A stretch of DNA of 64,000 nucleotides from Pelobates cultripes (GCA_933207985.1 OW240913.1:273362681-273426680), one strand, 5' to 3'; shown: positions 44,178 through 54,465, numbered from the stretch's first letter. The notes: generated by a model from the letters alone, not told the origin. A program made the numbers and translations.

Positions 44178-45720
44178 GGCGGATGCGGCCTTGTTGTGGC
44201 AGGGATTTCGAGAAGGGTTTGTTATTCCCTTCGTGGTTAGGGGACCGGGAACGATGTGTGGTAATCTCAAGTCAGTTCGGGAGCACCCGGGGGTAGCGCG
44301 GGAGAAGTTGAGCAAGGAAGTGCAGCTGGGGAGAATGGCGGGCCCATTCTTGGAGCCGCCGTTGGTCGACCTACGGATATCCCCACTCGGCGTGGTTCCC
44401 AAGAAGGAAGCGGGTAAGTTCAGGTTGATACATCATTTATCGTACCCAAAAGGGGCGTCGGTAAATGATGACATTGACGCGGCCCTCAGCTCCGTCTCTT
44501 ATACGTCATTCGACAAGGCTGTCGAGTTGGTACGGAGAATGGGGCGAGGGGCGCTGATGGCGAAAGTGGATGTGGAGGCAGCCTTTCGGCTGCTCCCTAT
44601 ACACCCCAAATGCCATCATTTGCTCGGGTGCTATCTTGATGGGGGTTATTTCGTGGATCTGTGTTTACCAATGGGCTGTTCCATATCGTGCGCTTATTTT
44701 GAGAAATTTAGCACGTTTTTGGAATGGGTGGTGCGGAAGGAATCGTCAGGGGGTGCGGTGGTGCACTATCTTGACGACTTCCTCTGTGTCGGCCCGCAGG
44801 GAACGGGCCGGTGTAGACAGGTGTTGGAAGTGTTTCACTGGGTTGCACACTCTTTCGGGGTTCCCTTGGCGGGAGACAAGACGGTTGGGCCCACAACGTG
44901 CCTTAGTTTTTTGGGGTTGGAAATCGATTCCGTGAGAGGCGAATGTCGGTTACCTTCAGACAAACTAGTGGATCTGAGGGAGCGGGTGGCCACGGTAGGG
45001 AGGGCTAAGAAGGTGACGCTGCGGGGGCTTCAATCATTGGTGGGGAGCCTGAACTTCGCGTGCCGGGTGATACCAATGGGGAGGGTTTTCTGCAGGCGAC
45101 TGGCACGTGCGACAAGTGGGGTGCGTTGGCCATCGCACTACGTTAGGGTCTCAGCGGATATGAAGGCGGACTTAAGGGTGTGGGACCAGTTCCTACAGGA
45201 TTTTAATGGTAAGGTGTTCTTTAGGGACCCGGCGGCGGCAACAGAGGTGGGGCTGTACACTGATGCTTCGGGCAGTGTCGGTTTTGGGGCTTATCTTGCG
45301 GGTAATTGGTGCGCTGAGGAGTGGCCTGCAGCGTGGAAGGAAAGCCCGCTAATAAGGAATTTGGCGTTTTTGGAATTATTTCCGGTCGTGGTTGCGATGG
45401 GCTTATGGGGGCCGGCGTTGGCAAACAGGCACATCGTGTTCCACTCGGATAACATGTCTGTGGTGCAGGCGATAAACAGTTTGTCTGCGTCTTCCCCCCC
45501 GGTCTTGTGTTTGTTGCGGCGGTTTGTACTTCTTTGCATGTCCTTCAATGTGGTGTTTAGGGCTAAGCACATCCCTGGTATGTTGAATGTGGTGGCTGAT
45601 GCGCTTTCTCGTTTTCAGTGGGAGCGATTCCGGGAAGCGGCGCCAGACGCCCAGGAGATGGGGCAAGCATGCCCGGACGAGATGTGGCGGCTCGGGACGT
45701 CATGCTTGGGGAGTACATAA
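44132..45720 (+). CDS. pol: Ngaro reverse transcriptase-RNase H
   Basis: The frame is open from at least 43894 (first ATG 44035), overlapping gag in a +1 frame. I start at 44132, the exon produced by the candidate splice, because family similarity begins there (KVDVMLPWLRQY). The reverse transcriptase has FRLIHHLSYPKG, motif A with Asp at 44569 (KVDVEAAF), LPMGCSIS, motif C YLDD at 44767-44778, and LSFLGLEID. RNase H follows with its acidic residues at 45262 (YTDAS), 45373 (LELF), 45448 (HSDN) and 45598 (VADALSR). All catalytic residues are present and there are no internal stops, so the enzyme is potentially active. It copies element RNA to DNA. The 3' end overlaps the recombinase frame. Confidence 0.92.
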
Positions 45721-46592
45721 GGAACTCATTGGCGCCAAGCACGTGGTCGTCTTATGTTAAGGTTTGGAAGGAATGGGAGGAGACTGTTCAACAGGTAGGA
45801 GGTGTTTTTTCGGAGGGGCAGCGGGGGGACGTGCTGCTATGGTTGCTGTGTCGCCTGTTCTCAAGACAGGCTTCGCCGGCCATGGTGGACAGGTATATGT
45901 CTGCCCTGGCCTTTTTATTTAAGTTCAATGGTTGGGAGGACATTACTAAGAATTTCATGATACGTCAGGCGATACGAGGTTTTCGGAAGGGTAAGAAGTT
46001 TGGGGACACGAGAAGACCGGTGTCGTTCTCGGTGTTGCAAGGGTTGTTAGGAGCGTTGGCTGGGTTGTGTCATTCCCCTTTTGAGGTGGCGCTATTTTCG
46101 GGAGCGTTTGTATGGGCGTTCTTCGGAGCCTTCCGGATTGGCGAGCTGGTGAGCCCCAACAGGAAAGGGGCCGGCGGATTGCTGCTCGACGACGTGGACT
46201 TATGTAACGACAGGGTGCGGATCAGGTTGCGCCGCTCTAAAACAGACGTGTTTGGTAAAGGGTGCTCTGTGGTGTTGTACGAGTTACCGGGTTCAAGGGC
46301 GTGCCCGGTGGCTTGCGGGGCGCGGTACTTGGATGTCCGTCCCGGGCTGGCTGGTAGTTTTTTCCTGCATGCAGATGGGACGGCGCTGTCCCGCTTCCAA
46401 TTTCTGCGGGTTTTTCGAGCGGGTTTACAGAGGCTGGGCTTGGAGCCCAAGCAATTTGGGACGCACTCGTTCCGCATAGGCGCAGCGACGGAGGCAGCAC
46501 GCCTTGGTTTGGGGGACGAGCGGATTAAGCGGATCGGGAGGTGGGAATCCATGCGGTTCCGCACGTATGTGAGGCCTGACAGGCTGGTGTAA
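45669..46592 (+). CDS. Ngaro tyrosine recombinase
   Basis: 307 codons from ATG 45669 (the frame is open from 45618; ATG 45702 is an alternative). It overlaps the end of pol by 52 bp in the -1 frame, so stop-restart translation or frameshifting is plausible. The N-terminal SAM-like DNA-binding region (LAPSTWSSYVKVWKEW) is followed by the catalytic domain. Arg I is in FGAFRIGELV (46134), a likely beta-strand Lys in RRSKTD (46239), His-x-x-Arg in GTHSFRIG (46464 and 46473), Trp in GRW (46542), and the nucleophile Tyr in RTYVRP (46566). The full R-K-H-R-(H/W)-Y set is present. It is expected to insert a circular DNA copy by strand exchange, explaining the lack of a target duplication. Confidence 0.92.
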   Translation: MPGRDVAARDVMLGEYIRNSLAPSTWSSYVKVWKEWEETVQQVGGVFSEGQRGDVLLWLLCRLFSRQASPAMVDRYMSALAFLFKFNGWEDITKNFMIRQAIRGFRKGKKFGDTRRPVSFSVLQGLLGALAGLCHSPFEVALFSGAFVWAFFGAFRIGELVSPNRKGAGGLLLDDVDLCNDRVRIRLRRSKTDVFGKGCSVVLYELPGSRACPVACGARYLDVRPGLAGSFFLHADGTALSRFQFLRVFRAGLQRLGLEPKQFGTHSFRIGAATEAARLGLGDERIKRIGRWESMRFRTYVRPDRLV

Positions 46593-46666
46593 GTAAGCGT
46601 TGGGTAGGAAATTGAGAAAGGGGGGGGGGCATTTGTCTCCTCGCAACTAATTTTATTTCCTTTCAG
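46589..46666 (+). other. Candidate intron between recombinase and hydrolase
   Basis: GTAAGT at 46589 overlaps the recombinase stop region. An ACTAAT-like branch site and a TTTTATTTCCTTTCAG acceptor end at 46666, giving 78 bp. Splicing would replace the stop and extend the recombinase, but in this copy the joined phase is one base off the hydrolase frame. It contains a ten-G run prone to slippage. Confidence 0.4.
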
Positions 46667-46668
46667 GT

Positions 46669-47275
46669 TTGAAAGTTTGGTTGATGGGACACTCGTATGT
46701 GTACTGGGCGCAGAAGAGAGCCGCAGTTCGAAGATGCGGAACGCAGCTGGGTTTTCCTTTGGAACAAGTGGAATTATCATGGCTTGGTTTGAGGGGCGCT
46801 AGCTGGCAGGGGCGCTAGCTGGCAGGGTCTCTGCAGCGCTTTATTTAAAAAGTTGTCGGGGGGGGCGGTCCCAGACGTGGTACTGGTCCACGGAGGTGGG
46901 AACGACCTGGGCTTGATTCCTCAAAGGTTACTGGTTCGAAAAATGAAGAGGGATATGGATCGGCTGAGGGAGCTGGTTCCTGGCGTGGTCGTAGTTTGGT
47001 CTGAGATGGTGCCTCGCTTTACGTGGAAACACGCCAGGGATCCAGCTGCAATAGCTCGATCTAGGGGTAAGGTCAACAAAATTATGTCAGTCTTTATTAG
47101 ACGGTCCGGGGGCGTGGTGGTGAGGCATAGGGAATTAGAGGGTATGCTGCCGGGATATTTTAGGAGGGATGGTATTCACCTATCGGATGTGGGGAATGAT
47201 TTGCTGAACCTAGGTTTTCAGGATGGTATAGCACAGGCCCTGTTTAGATATGGTGGGGGTCGCACATTAGCTTAA
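46669..47275 (+). pseudogene. SGNH-hydrolase domain, frameshifted
   Basis: Two frames together encode an SGNH/GDSL-type hydrolase. The first (46669-46818) has KVWLMGHSYVYW, with a GHS block supplying the nucleophile Ser at 46693, and ends at a TAG at 46816-46818. The second runs to TAA at 47273-47275 and has HGGGNDLG (block III Asn) and DGIHLSDVG (block V Asp-x-x-His). The break is a 16-bp perfect tandem duplication (46794-46825). There is no clear start codon; expression may have relied on splicing from the recombinase. Ngaro and some other retroelements are known to carry such hydrolases. The substrate is unknown, and lipid or ester hydrolysis is inferred from fold only. Confidence 0.8.
46794..46825 (+). 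repeat. 16-bp tandem duplication
   Basis: Two exact adjacent copies of GGGCGCTAGCTGGCAG (46794-46809 and 46810-46825). This shifts the hydrolase frame and exposes a TAG. Confidence 0.95.
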
Positions 47276-47296
47276 GGGGGTCAAGCCATGTGCTGT

Positions 47297-47725
47297 GGCG
47301 GAACAGGGCGGTGTATATATTGGAACTTGCGTGGAATTGGAAATGGACAGGCCGAGGTTTAGGCCGGATGGAGTTAAGGATTGGTTGGTTCTAGCTCTTT
47401 GGTGGCTACGAACCTGGGGGTGTAGGGGTGTCCGAGGTATACCCCTACAGTTAACTGGACGATATGGGGCCTCTTTGGTAGGCCGTGTGTTTCAAGTTAT
47501 GTTATTTGTTGTTATTTATTGTTTAATTGCTAGGGTCATTGTCAGGGGTACTGTGTGGGGGTATAGTAACATAATGTCTAGTAGGACAATGACCCTAGAT
47601 TATGTTAATTTATTATAATTAATTAATAAAGCTGTGGACTTTATACTCCAACAGAATTATCGGTGTCAGTGTTTTATTTAAGCGTAAGGGGTAGCACATG
47701 CCGAATAACGACTGTGCAAATGTCA
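47297..47725 (+). repeat. Ngaro split repeat B1
   Basis: Starts GGCGGAACAGGGCGG and ends GTGCAAATGTCA, beginning 21 bp after the hydrolase stop. It includes AATAAAGCTGTGGAC (about 47624), a candidate polyadenylation signal for the element transcript. The open frame inside is non-coding and is repeated in B2. Confidence 0.9.
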
Positions 47726-47910
47726 GGTAGCCCATGGAGCAACGCAGTATGGGGAGTGGGCCTTGACAGAGCCAGGGAGTGGGCATGGGCTTAAGTTTGT
47801 GGGAAGGGTTTTGGGAGTGATGTTTTGGGGGGTGGAGAGTAGGGATATATAGAGCGGCCATATTAGAATAGGGGCCATTTTAACTGGAGCCTCTCTTACC
47901 TGTAGATTGT
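47726..47910 (+). repeat. Ngaro split repeat A2
   Basis: Identical by eye to A1 over 185 bp, fused directly to B1. The following 41 bp (47911-47951) are unique to this side and include half of a TTCCGC / GCGGAA inverted repeat (47935-47940 and 47953-47958), a possible recombinase-related hairpin. Confidence 0.9.
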
Positions 47911-47951
47911 CCCACCCACCCTCCCTAGTTTCAGTTCCGCTTGGTCACAGC

Positions 47952-48382
47952 GGCGGAACAGGGCGGTGTATATATTGGAACTTGCGTGGAATTGGAAATG
48001 GACAGGCCGAGGTTTAGGCCGGATGGAGTTAAGGATTGGTTGGTTCTAGCTCTTTGGTGGCTACGAACCTGGGGGTGTAGGGGTGTCCGAGGTATACCCC
48101 TACAGTTAACTGGACGATATGGGGCCTCTTTGGTAGGCCGTGTGTTTCAAGTTATATGTTATTTGTTGTTATTTATTGTTTAATTGCTAGGGTCATTGTC
48201 AGGGGTACTGTGTGGGGGTATAGTAACATAATGTCTAGTAGGACAATGGCCCTAGATTATGTTAATTTATTATAATTAATTAATAAAGCTGTGGACTTTA
48301 TACTCCAACAGAATTATCGGTGTCAGTGTTTTATTTAAGCGTAAGGGGTAGCACATGCCGAATAACGACTGTGCAAATGTCA
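47952..48382 (+). repeat. Ngaro split repeat B2
   Basis: Matches B1 apart from an AT insertion (GTTATATGTTA versus GTTATGTTA) and one A-to-G change (ACAATGGCCC). It ends at TGTCA, the right boundary of the element. Confidence 0.9.
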
Positions 48383-49849
48383 TGTATAAGGCAATAGGTT
48401 GAGGCTGAGGGAGATGAGAGAAAATGAGAAGAGGAGAGGATAGAGCATTGTTCTTATGGGTAGGCACTTTGAGGAAAACAGAATGAGCAGAAGTAAGCAG
48501 TTTAGCAGAATACATTTCTGCACAACCTCTTATTTTCACATGAACACACAGGGGAAATTACATAATATGTAGACCTTGAGAATATTGAAATTAGTGAATT
48601 CCATGATCTGTATTCAATTACTGAAAAAATATTTCCCTCTGATAAATGAATATAAATGTTTCCCTAAGGCTTGACTGCATTAAATGATGTAGACAGAGAT
48701 ATACACATTATACATTACGCTATAACTTTTAAAGGGATCTGATTTGATTCACTACCCTCAAGAAATGTTTCATATAGAAATGACAACGTTTCAACACTGA
48801 ACACTGTTTTTGTCAGTGCTAGGGTGTTAAAGCGGCACTTCCTCCCCAAAAATGAGTATTTCATAAAAAATAGAACTGAAAGATGAAATTTATTATGTGA
48901 GAGCGTTAATTATGCATTATCATAATCTGATACAGGTACAGGTAGTCCTTGGGCCCAGATCCTCAATTTATATCAAACTGAATGTTTTGACATTAAACTA
49001 ATGGGACAGCATCAGGGTACATTGCACAGCATAATCACTACAGCAAGCTTAGTTTGCTTCTCTAATATTAATATTATTATAAATTATTTGCCATTTTCCT
49101 ACACTTTTCTGCTAAAGGAGACATTTTACACTCAAAAAACGCACATTAAACTGAAAGTGTGCAGACTGACACATTTTTGTGACTTTGGTCTCTTTGCAGG
49201 GTTATGCACTCCATCTCCCGTGATGCTTTGACAGTGCGGACCCCCATGGTATAGTTTCCTATCCCTTTCCAAAAGAGACTTAATTCAATCTGGTTTTCAG
49301 AACATACTTCGAGCCTCTGTGATATAATCTAGTTATAATCTAGTTACCACAGCCACTGTTCAGACATGTATAGGTGCCTTGACTGGGATATTTTACTTAA
49401 ACTGTGAAAGACTATTAGGCATTGCTCATCATCACATTGTTGTGACAGGATTTATGGTTTTATAATATGCTGCATCAGAGATACAGAAGGACATATGAAC
49501 TCTCTTTGACATGTGAAGCATGTTTAATTTTGTTCGGGTGGAACAGTTAATGATTTGAAGTGATAAGAGACACAGAAGATGCTGATTTAACTGAAACATT
49601 TTATTTTATGAGAAAATTCTGCATGAATTCCCATAATGATCATACTAGGACAAATAAATTAGTCAGGGCACGAACATTTTAACATTAAACATTTATCTAC
49701 CTTTGTTGGCATTCATGACCCCTCTCCTTTAAAAAGAAAAAAAAAAAAGATATATTTAAAAACCTTGACCTCTCCACGATATCATTAATCCAGATGATCT
49801 AAGGTTCAATCCTTAGGCTCACACTGGACACAAGCTCAGCACTCATGTG
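48383..49849. other. Unassigned AT-rich stretch
   Basis: No supported gene. A TTAAAGCGGCACTTC left end of the 28153-type MITE is at about 48828, without a matching right end. Confidence 0.45.
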
Positions 49850-50285
49850 ACATAAAACTCACAACAAAGTTCTATATGTCTGAGTGTATTAGATATGTTC
49901 CACAGGAATATAACTCCCAGTAATGTGCAGGGTGTAGGCATGTATTCCTGAGCTCCACAGTTATCTTACTCCCAGTAATGTGAAAGGTGTAGGAATATAC
50001 TACTGAGCTCCACACTAATAAAACTCACAACAAAATTCTATATGTCTGAGTGTATTAGATATGTTCCACAGGAATATAACTCCCAGTAATGTGCAGGGTG
50101 TAGGCATGTATTCCTGAGCTCCACAGTTATATTACTCCCAGTAATGTGCAAGGTGTAGAAATGTACTACTGAGCTCAACACTAATAAAACTCCCAGTAAT
50201 GTGCAGGATGCAGGACTGTATTACTGAGCTCCACAGTAATAAAACTCCCAGTAATGTTCAGTGTGTAGGAGTGTATTACAGAACT
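49850..50285. repeat. Tandem repeat with two-level periodicity
   Basis: A roughly 56-bp subunit (ACTCCCAGTAATGTGCAGGG TGTAGG... ACTGAGCTCCACAGT) recurs about six times. A longer unit containing CAACAAAGTTCTATATGTCT repeats with a period of about 166 bp (49855 and 50021). Confidence 0.8.
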
Positions 50286-50293
50286 CCAAAGCC

Positions 50294-50732
50294 TTAAAGG
50301 ACCACTATAGACACCCAGACCACTTCAGCTTAATGCCAGTTTTCAGAGAAACTGCAATGTTTATATTAGGGTTAATCCAGCCTCTAGTGGCTGTCTCATT
50401 GACAGCCGCTAGAGGGCTTCCGCGCTTCTCACTGTGAAAACCACAGTGAGAAGACGCCAGCGTCCATAGGAAAGCATTGAGAATGCTTTCCTATGGACTG
50501 ACTGAATGCGCGCGCCGCTCCTGCCGCGCATGCACATTCAGCCGAGGAGGAGGGGAGGAGGAGGAGAGAAAGAGGTAAGTTTAACCCCTTACCGCTAGAG
50601 AAAGTGGTAAGTTTAACCCCTTACACCCCCTAGAGCCCGGCGGGAGGGGGACCCTGAGGGTGGGGGCACCCTCAGGGCACTATAGTGCCAAGAAAACAAG
50701 TATGTTTTCCTGGCACTATAGTGGTCCTTTAA
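50294..50732. mobile_element. T2/Kolobok-type MITE
   Basis: TTAA at 50294-50297 and 50729-50732. Left AGGACCACTATAGACACCCA, right CCTGGCACTATAGTGGTCCT. Same subfamily as 34208-34688. It contains a short local duplication of GTAAGTTTAACCCCTTA (about 50575 and 50608). Confidence 0.85.
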
Positions 50733-50821
50733 GACACAGTAGTATGCTTTGTGTATGAGTGCATTCCAGACCTTCAATAAACTCTAATTAACATGAGTTA
50801 TCTATGTATTTAAGACAAACC

Positions 50822-51467
50822 TTAAAGGATCACTATAGGGTCAGGAACACAAACATGTATTCCTGATCCTATAGTGTTAAAACCACCATCTAGCCCCCCT
50901 GGGCCCCTCATGCCTCCATAAATATAGTAAAAATCTTACTGTATTCAAGCCTGAAGCTGTAAATCTGCATGCTGTTGGACTCAGAAAAACAAGCAGTCTG
51001 CTGACATGTGGTAGCCTGATCCAATCACAGTGCTTCCCCATAGGATTGGCTGAGACTGACAAAGAGGCAGATCAGGGGCAGAGCCAGCATGATTCAAACA
51101 CAGCCCTGGCCAATCAGCATCTCCTCATAGAGATGGATTGAATCAATGAATCTCTATGAGGAAAGTTCAGTGTCTGCATGCAGAGGGAGGAGATACTGAA
51201 TCACAGGATGCTGTGCACAGTGCTGCCCTGTGCTCTGCTGACAGCAGATTTGAGTGGATGGAGGCATATTATGCCTCTATCAACTCCGAAGTCCCTCTGG
51301 TTCACTCTGAGTGACTGCAACTGGAGGTGTTCCTAGCTTTCAATGTAAACACTGTATTTTTTCAGAAAATACAGTGTTTACATGAGAAAGGCTGCAGGGA
51401 GCTATAGTTTTCGCCTGAACAACCTCATTAAGCTGAAGTTGTTCAGGTGACTATAATGTCCCTTTAA
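50822..51467. mobile_element. T2/Kolobok-type MITE
   Basis: TTAA at 50822-50825 and 51464-51467. Left AGGATCACTATAGGGTCAGG, right CAGGTGACTATAATGTCCCT. Related to 23063-23625, with an internal hairpin TAGAGATGGATTGAATCA / TGAATCTCTATGAGG. Confidence 0.8.
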
Positions 51468-52496
51468 CAGGGAACCTGTCATGCCCTAAACAACACATGT
51501 TCATTATATTAAGCATAATACTCTATCTATATACTGTGCTAGCAGTTTTGCTAGCAAATTGACCGATTAGGAGAATGCCTTGGTGTACTGTAGTACAGGA
51601 ACGGAGTGATGTGACAGCATTCTCTTCTAATGCCAGCAACAAAACCAGTGTGCTGATGTTTACTAGCAATATCTTCCCTGCGTGGGATGAGTCCTGAGCA
51701 GGGCAAATCAAAGTAGATTGTGCGAGGAGCTCAGAGGACGGCCCGGAGATGGGCGAAGATTAAAAATGGTGGAGTTGGAATGGAGGAAAAGTGAGTAAAT
51801 CTGTATTTTTACATTAAATGCATTATATATCTCTGTGATATATATGGTGTATTCAATGTAACGTGGTAAGAAGCACTGGCATCCTGCCACCATCCTATAA
51901 CATCTCAAAGAGGATAGTGGAGGTTTCAATTTACACCTTTCCACAGCAGGAATACCTTCCCTTATTCTTGGAGCCTTGGGGCTCCTGTCATCCAATATTG
52001 CGGATTACAGGTTGATACATTTTTTAGTATCCAGTTTTGTGCTAAGAGGGATGATTTGAATACTTAGTCTCTGTTGAGTATATCCGTTCAATTGATGTTA
52101 ATATGTGTTTTCCTGTGCACGTTTGCATATATTATAGATTTTGGTGATATCAGTATACAGATTTTATTTATTCTTTTCCTTCTATTTTTATTTGCCTTTT
52201 GATAATTTACTGATTACTTTTAAGGAACACATTTGCCTTGAGATTGCTGCTTTATTTATTTATTTATTTAGATCCTATTCTCTCAGCCTTTGGGGATCAC
52301 ATAAAATAAAAAAATTTAAAAAAAAAAAACATATTCCAGAAACAGTTGTGTACAATCAGAGGTGGTCTGTACAGAAGGAGCAGTTTCAATTACCCACTTT
52401 GTTAAATGGCCAATCTGAACCGGATTCCCATACCTAGATCAATTTATTTAATATGTGAAAAATTAAAAGCCACAGTATTTTATTTGTCCTATGTAA
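51468..52496. other. Unassigned stretch
   Basis: No supported gene or element. Short A and T runs occur. Confidence 0.45.
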
Positions 52497-52538
52497 CAAA
52501 TCATTATATTGCGCTACGGAATTTGCCGGCGCTATATA

Positions 52539-52570
<32 letters not shown>

Positions 52571-52580
52571 TAATAATTGT
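52497..52580 (+). repeat. LINE 3' end with (AAT)n tail
   Basis: TTGCGCTACGGAATTTGCCG, then GCGCTATATAAATAATAAT, followed by about 12 AAT units. This matches the common CR1/L2-type 3' terminus of frog LINEs or dependent SINEs. Only the tail is present. Confidence 0.6.
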
Positions 52581-53215
52581 GTTGTGGGATAGACAAAAGT
52601 GCATTGACTGTGAAAGGGGTTAAACCAGTGACATCAGACAATAGCTGCGGTGTTGGAAGATTGAAATCTATTGCATTGTGCTTGATGGATACAAAATAAT
52701 ATTTACTGGGAAAAGCCAATGTATGCAGACAATGCCAAATTCTGCACTGAAAATATACTGTGAGCATGACAGAAAGACATCTCCATCTTTGCTCTCTGAC
52801 TGTCATTGTTATATACGCTCTGTCGTTTGCATTTGTCAGTCAACATAGACAAAACATGAGGAAAAAGGTTTCTATTTCTCCTCTTCATTTGCATAATTTG
52901 TCCTAGTTTTGCCTTGCCAGAACTGGACGATGATGTCATTTGCTAAATAATTTAATAAAAATGTAATGGTGTAAATTACATAAAAGTGACAGTTTCCCTT
53001 TAAATCTGTGGAACGTGTGACCCGTTCAGTGTTCAAACAAACAGATGCTGAGAATATCTCTTCCCATCTTGTTTAAAGTGTCTGGAACTGAATTTAAGAT
53101 TCAATTGAGAGTTCCTGATTAGCCTGAGCGCCAGCTGACGATGTCTATTAGACATGTTATTTAACTTTGTGTTAGTAAGTTTCTATCTAATGGTTTGTGT
53201 GTTTTTTATAGCTAC
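52581..53215. other. Unassigned stretch
   Basis: No supported gene or element. Confidence 0.45.
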
Positions 53216-53773
53216 TTAAAATGGACACTATAGTCACCTGAACAAATTTAGCTTAATGAAGCAGTTTTGGTGTATAGAACATGCCCCTGCAGCTTCACTG
53301 CTCAATCCTCTGCCATTTAGGAGTTAAATCCCCTGTTTATGAACCCTAGTCACACCTCCCTGCATGTGACTTGCACAGCCTTCCATAAACACTTCCTGTA
53401 AAGAGAGTCCTATTTAGGCTTTCTTTATTGCAAGTTCTGTTTAATTAAGATTTTCTTATCCTCTGCTATGTTAATAGCTTGCTAGACCCTGCAAGAGCCT
53501 CCTGTATGTGATTAAAGTTCAATTTAGAGATTGAGATACAATTATTTAAGGTAAATTAAATCTGTTTGAAAGTGAAACCAGTTTTTTTTTTTTTCATGCA
53601 GGCTCTGTCAATCATAGCCAGCATAGGTGTGGCTAGGGCTGCATAAACAGAAACAAAGTGATTTAACTCCTAAATGACAGTGAATTGAGCAGTGAAAATG
53701 CAGGGGAATGATCTATCCACTAAAACTGCTTTATTTAGCTAAAGTAATGTAGGTGACTATAGTTTTCCTTTAA
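53216..53773. mobile_element. T2/Kolobok-type MITE
   Basis: TTAA at 53216-53219 and 53770-53773. Closely similar to 41070-41608 along the whole length, differing mainly by a 20-bp block (AAACAGAAACAAAGTGATTT) absent from the other copy. Confidence 0.85.
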
Positions 53774-53948
53774 TACACTATGATATTATAGATCTATTTA
53801 TTTCCAGGTACACTAAATATTGTGGAAAACATTTGCTGTGTGAATTCATACATTGACCCTTATTCACTATTTTAGGATGTGACCATTGAAAATTAACTTT
53901 GGATCATACACAGGTTATTGCAGCACATACCCGTTTGTGAATATATCA

Positions 53949-54465
53949 GGGTTATTCAATAGAGTTAGAACTGCCAGAGATTCAAAATGATTTTTAAATT
54001 TAAAGGGACACTCCAGAAACTATAACAATTTAATTTGTTATGGTGCTGGTAAGTCCCTGCCACTGGCTTATCTTCAGGGGTAAAACTGTTAATGAATGGT
54101 TTGACCCCAAAGTCTTCTGCCCAGTGCTGATAAAAACCGCCCCTACATATCTCTTTGAGTATGAGGCTTAAAACACTGCCGCGACCGTGCTGCTGATAGA
54201 GCATTCACTGACGCTCTCAGCCAATCAGTTGATCCACATTTACTAAAATGGCTTTAAAAACAAAATACGCTGGAAAGATGAATTTTGGGTTAAACCATTT
54301 GTTAATTTGTTAATGGTTTAACCCCTGATGGTAAGCTGGTGCCAGGGACCTCTTGGCACCATAACAACTTGCAAACTGGAAAAATTGTCCAAATCAGCTA
54401 TATTCTAGTTTAGCTTCTTTCACTTTAAATTTGAGGATCACTTTGAGGTTCACTAGTAAATAATG
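53949..54465. mobile_element. MITE split by a T2-type MITE
   Basis: The outer element starts AGGGTTATTCAATAGAGTTA and returns as AGGATCACTTTGAGGTTCAC TAGTAAATAATG at about 54432-54465. Between them, from TTAA at 54000-54003, lies a T2-type element (AGGGACACTCCAGAAACTAT...GGCACCATAACAACTT). Confidence 0.5.

Larger units (their letters stand above)
41634..48382 (+). mobile_element. Full-length Ngaro-type (DIRS order) tyrosine-recombinase retrotransposon
   Basis: A 6.75-kb element with the split direct repeats that define Ngaro: A1 (41634-41818), coding region, then B1 (47297-47725), A2 (47726-47910) and B2 (47952-48382). A1 and A2 look identical over 185 bp. B1 and B2 differ by one substitution and one 2-bp indel over about 430 bp, so the insertion is recent. 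Genes in order: Gag-like, reverse transcriptase-RNase H, tyrosine recombinase and SGNH hydrolase. There is no DAM-type methylase (found in DIRS1) and no target duplication, as expected for recombinase-mediated insertion. It is markedly more GC- and CpG-rich than its surroundings. Three genes are open; the hydrolase is frameshifted. Confidence 0.93.

Noticed and set aside
47295..48183. Duplicate open frames starting AEQGGVYIGTCVELE
   Set aside because: They lie wholly in the B1 and B2 terminal repeats of the Ngaro element and are non-coding.
41634..48382. Interpretation as a DIRS1-type or LTR element
   Set aside because: Terminal repeats are split direct repeats (A1-B1A2B2), not inverted or simple LTRs. 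No methylase domain is present and an SGNH domain is.
49850..50285. CRISPR-like alternation of repeats
   Set aside because: Units are contiguous tandem repeats without unique spacers, in a eukaryotic context.
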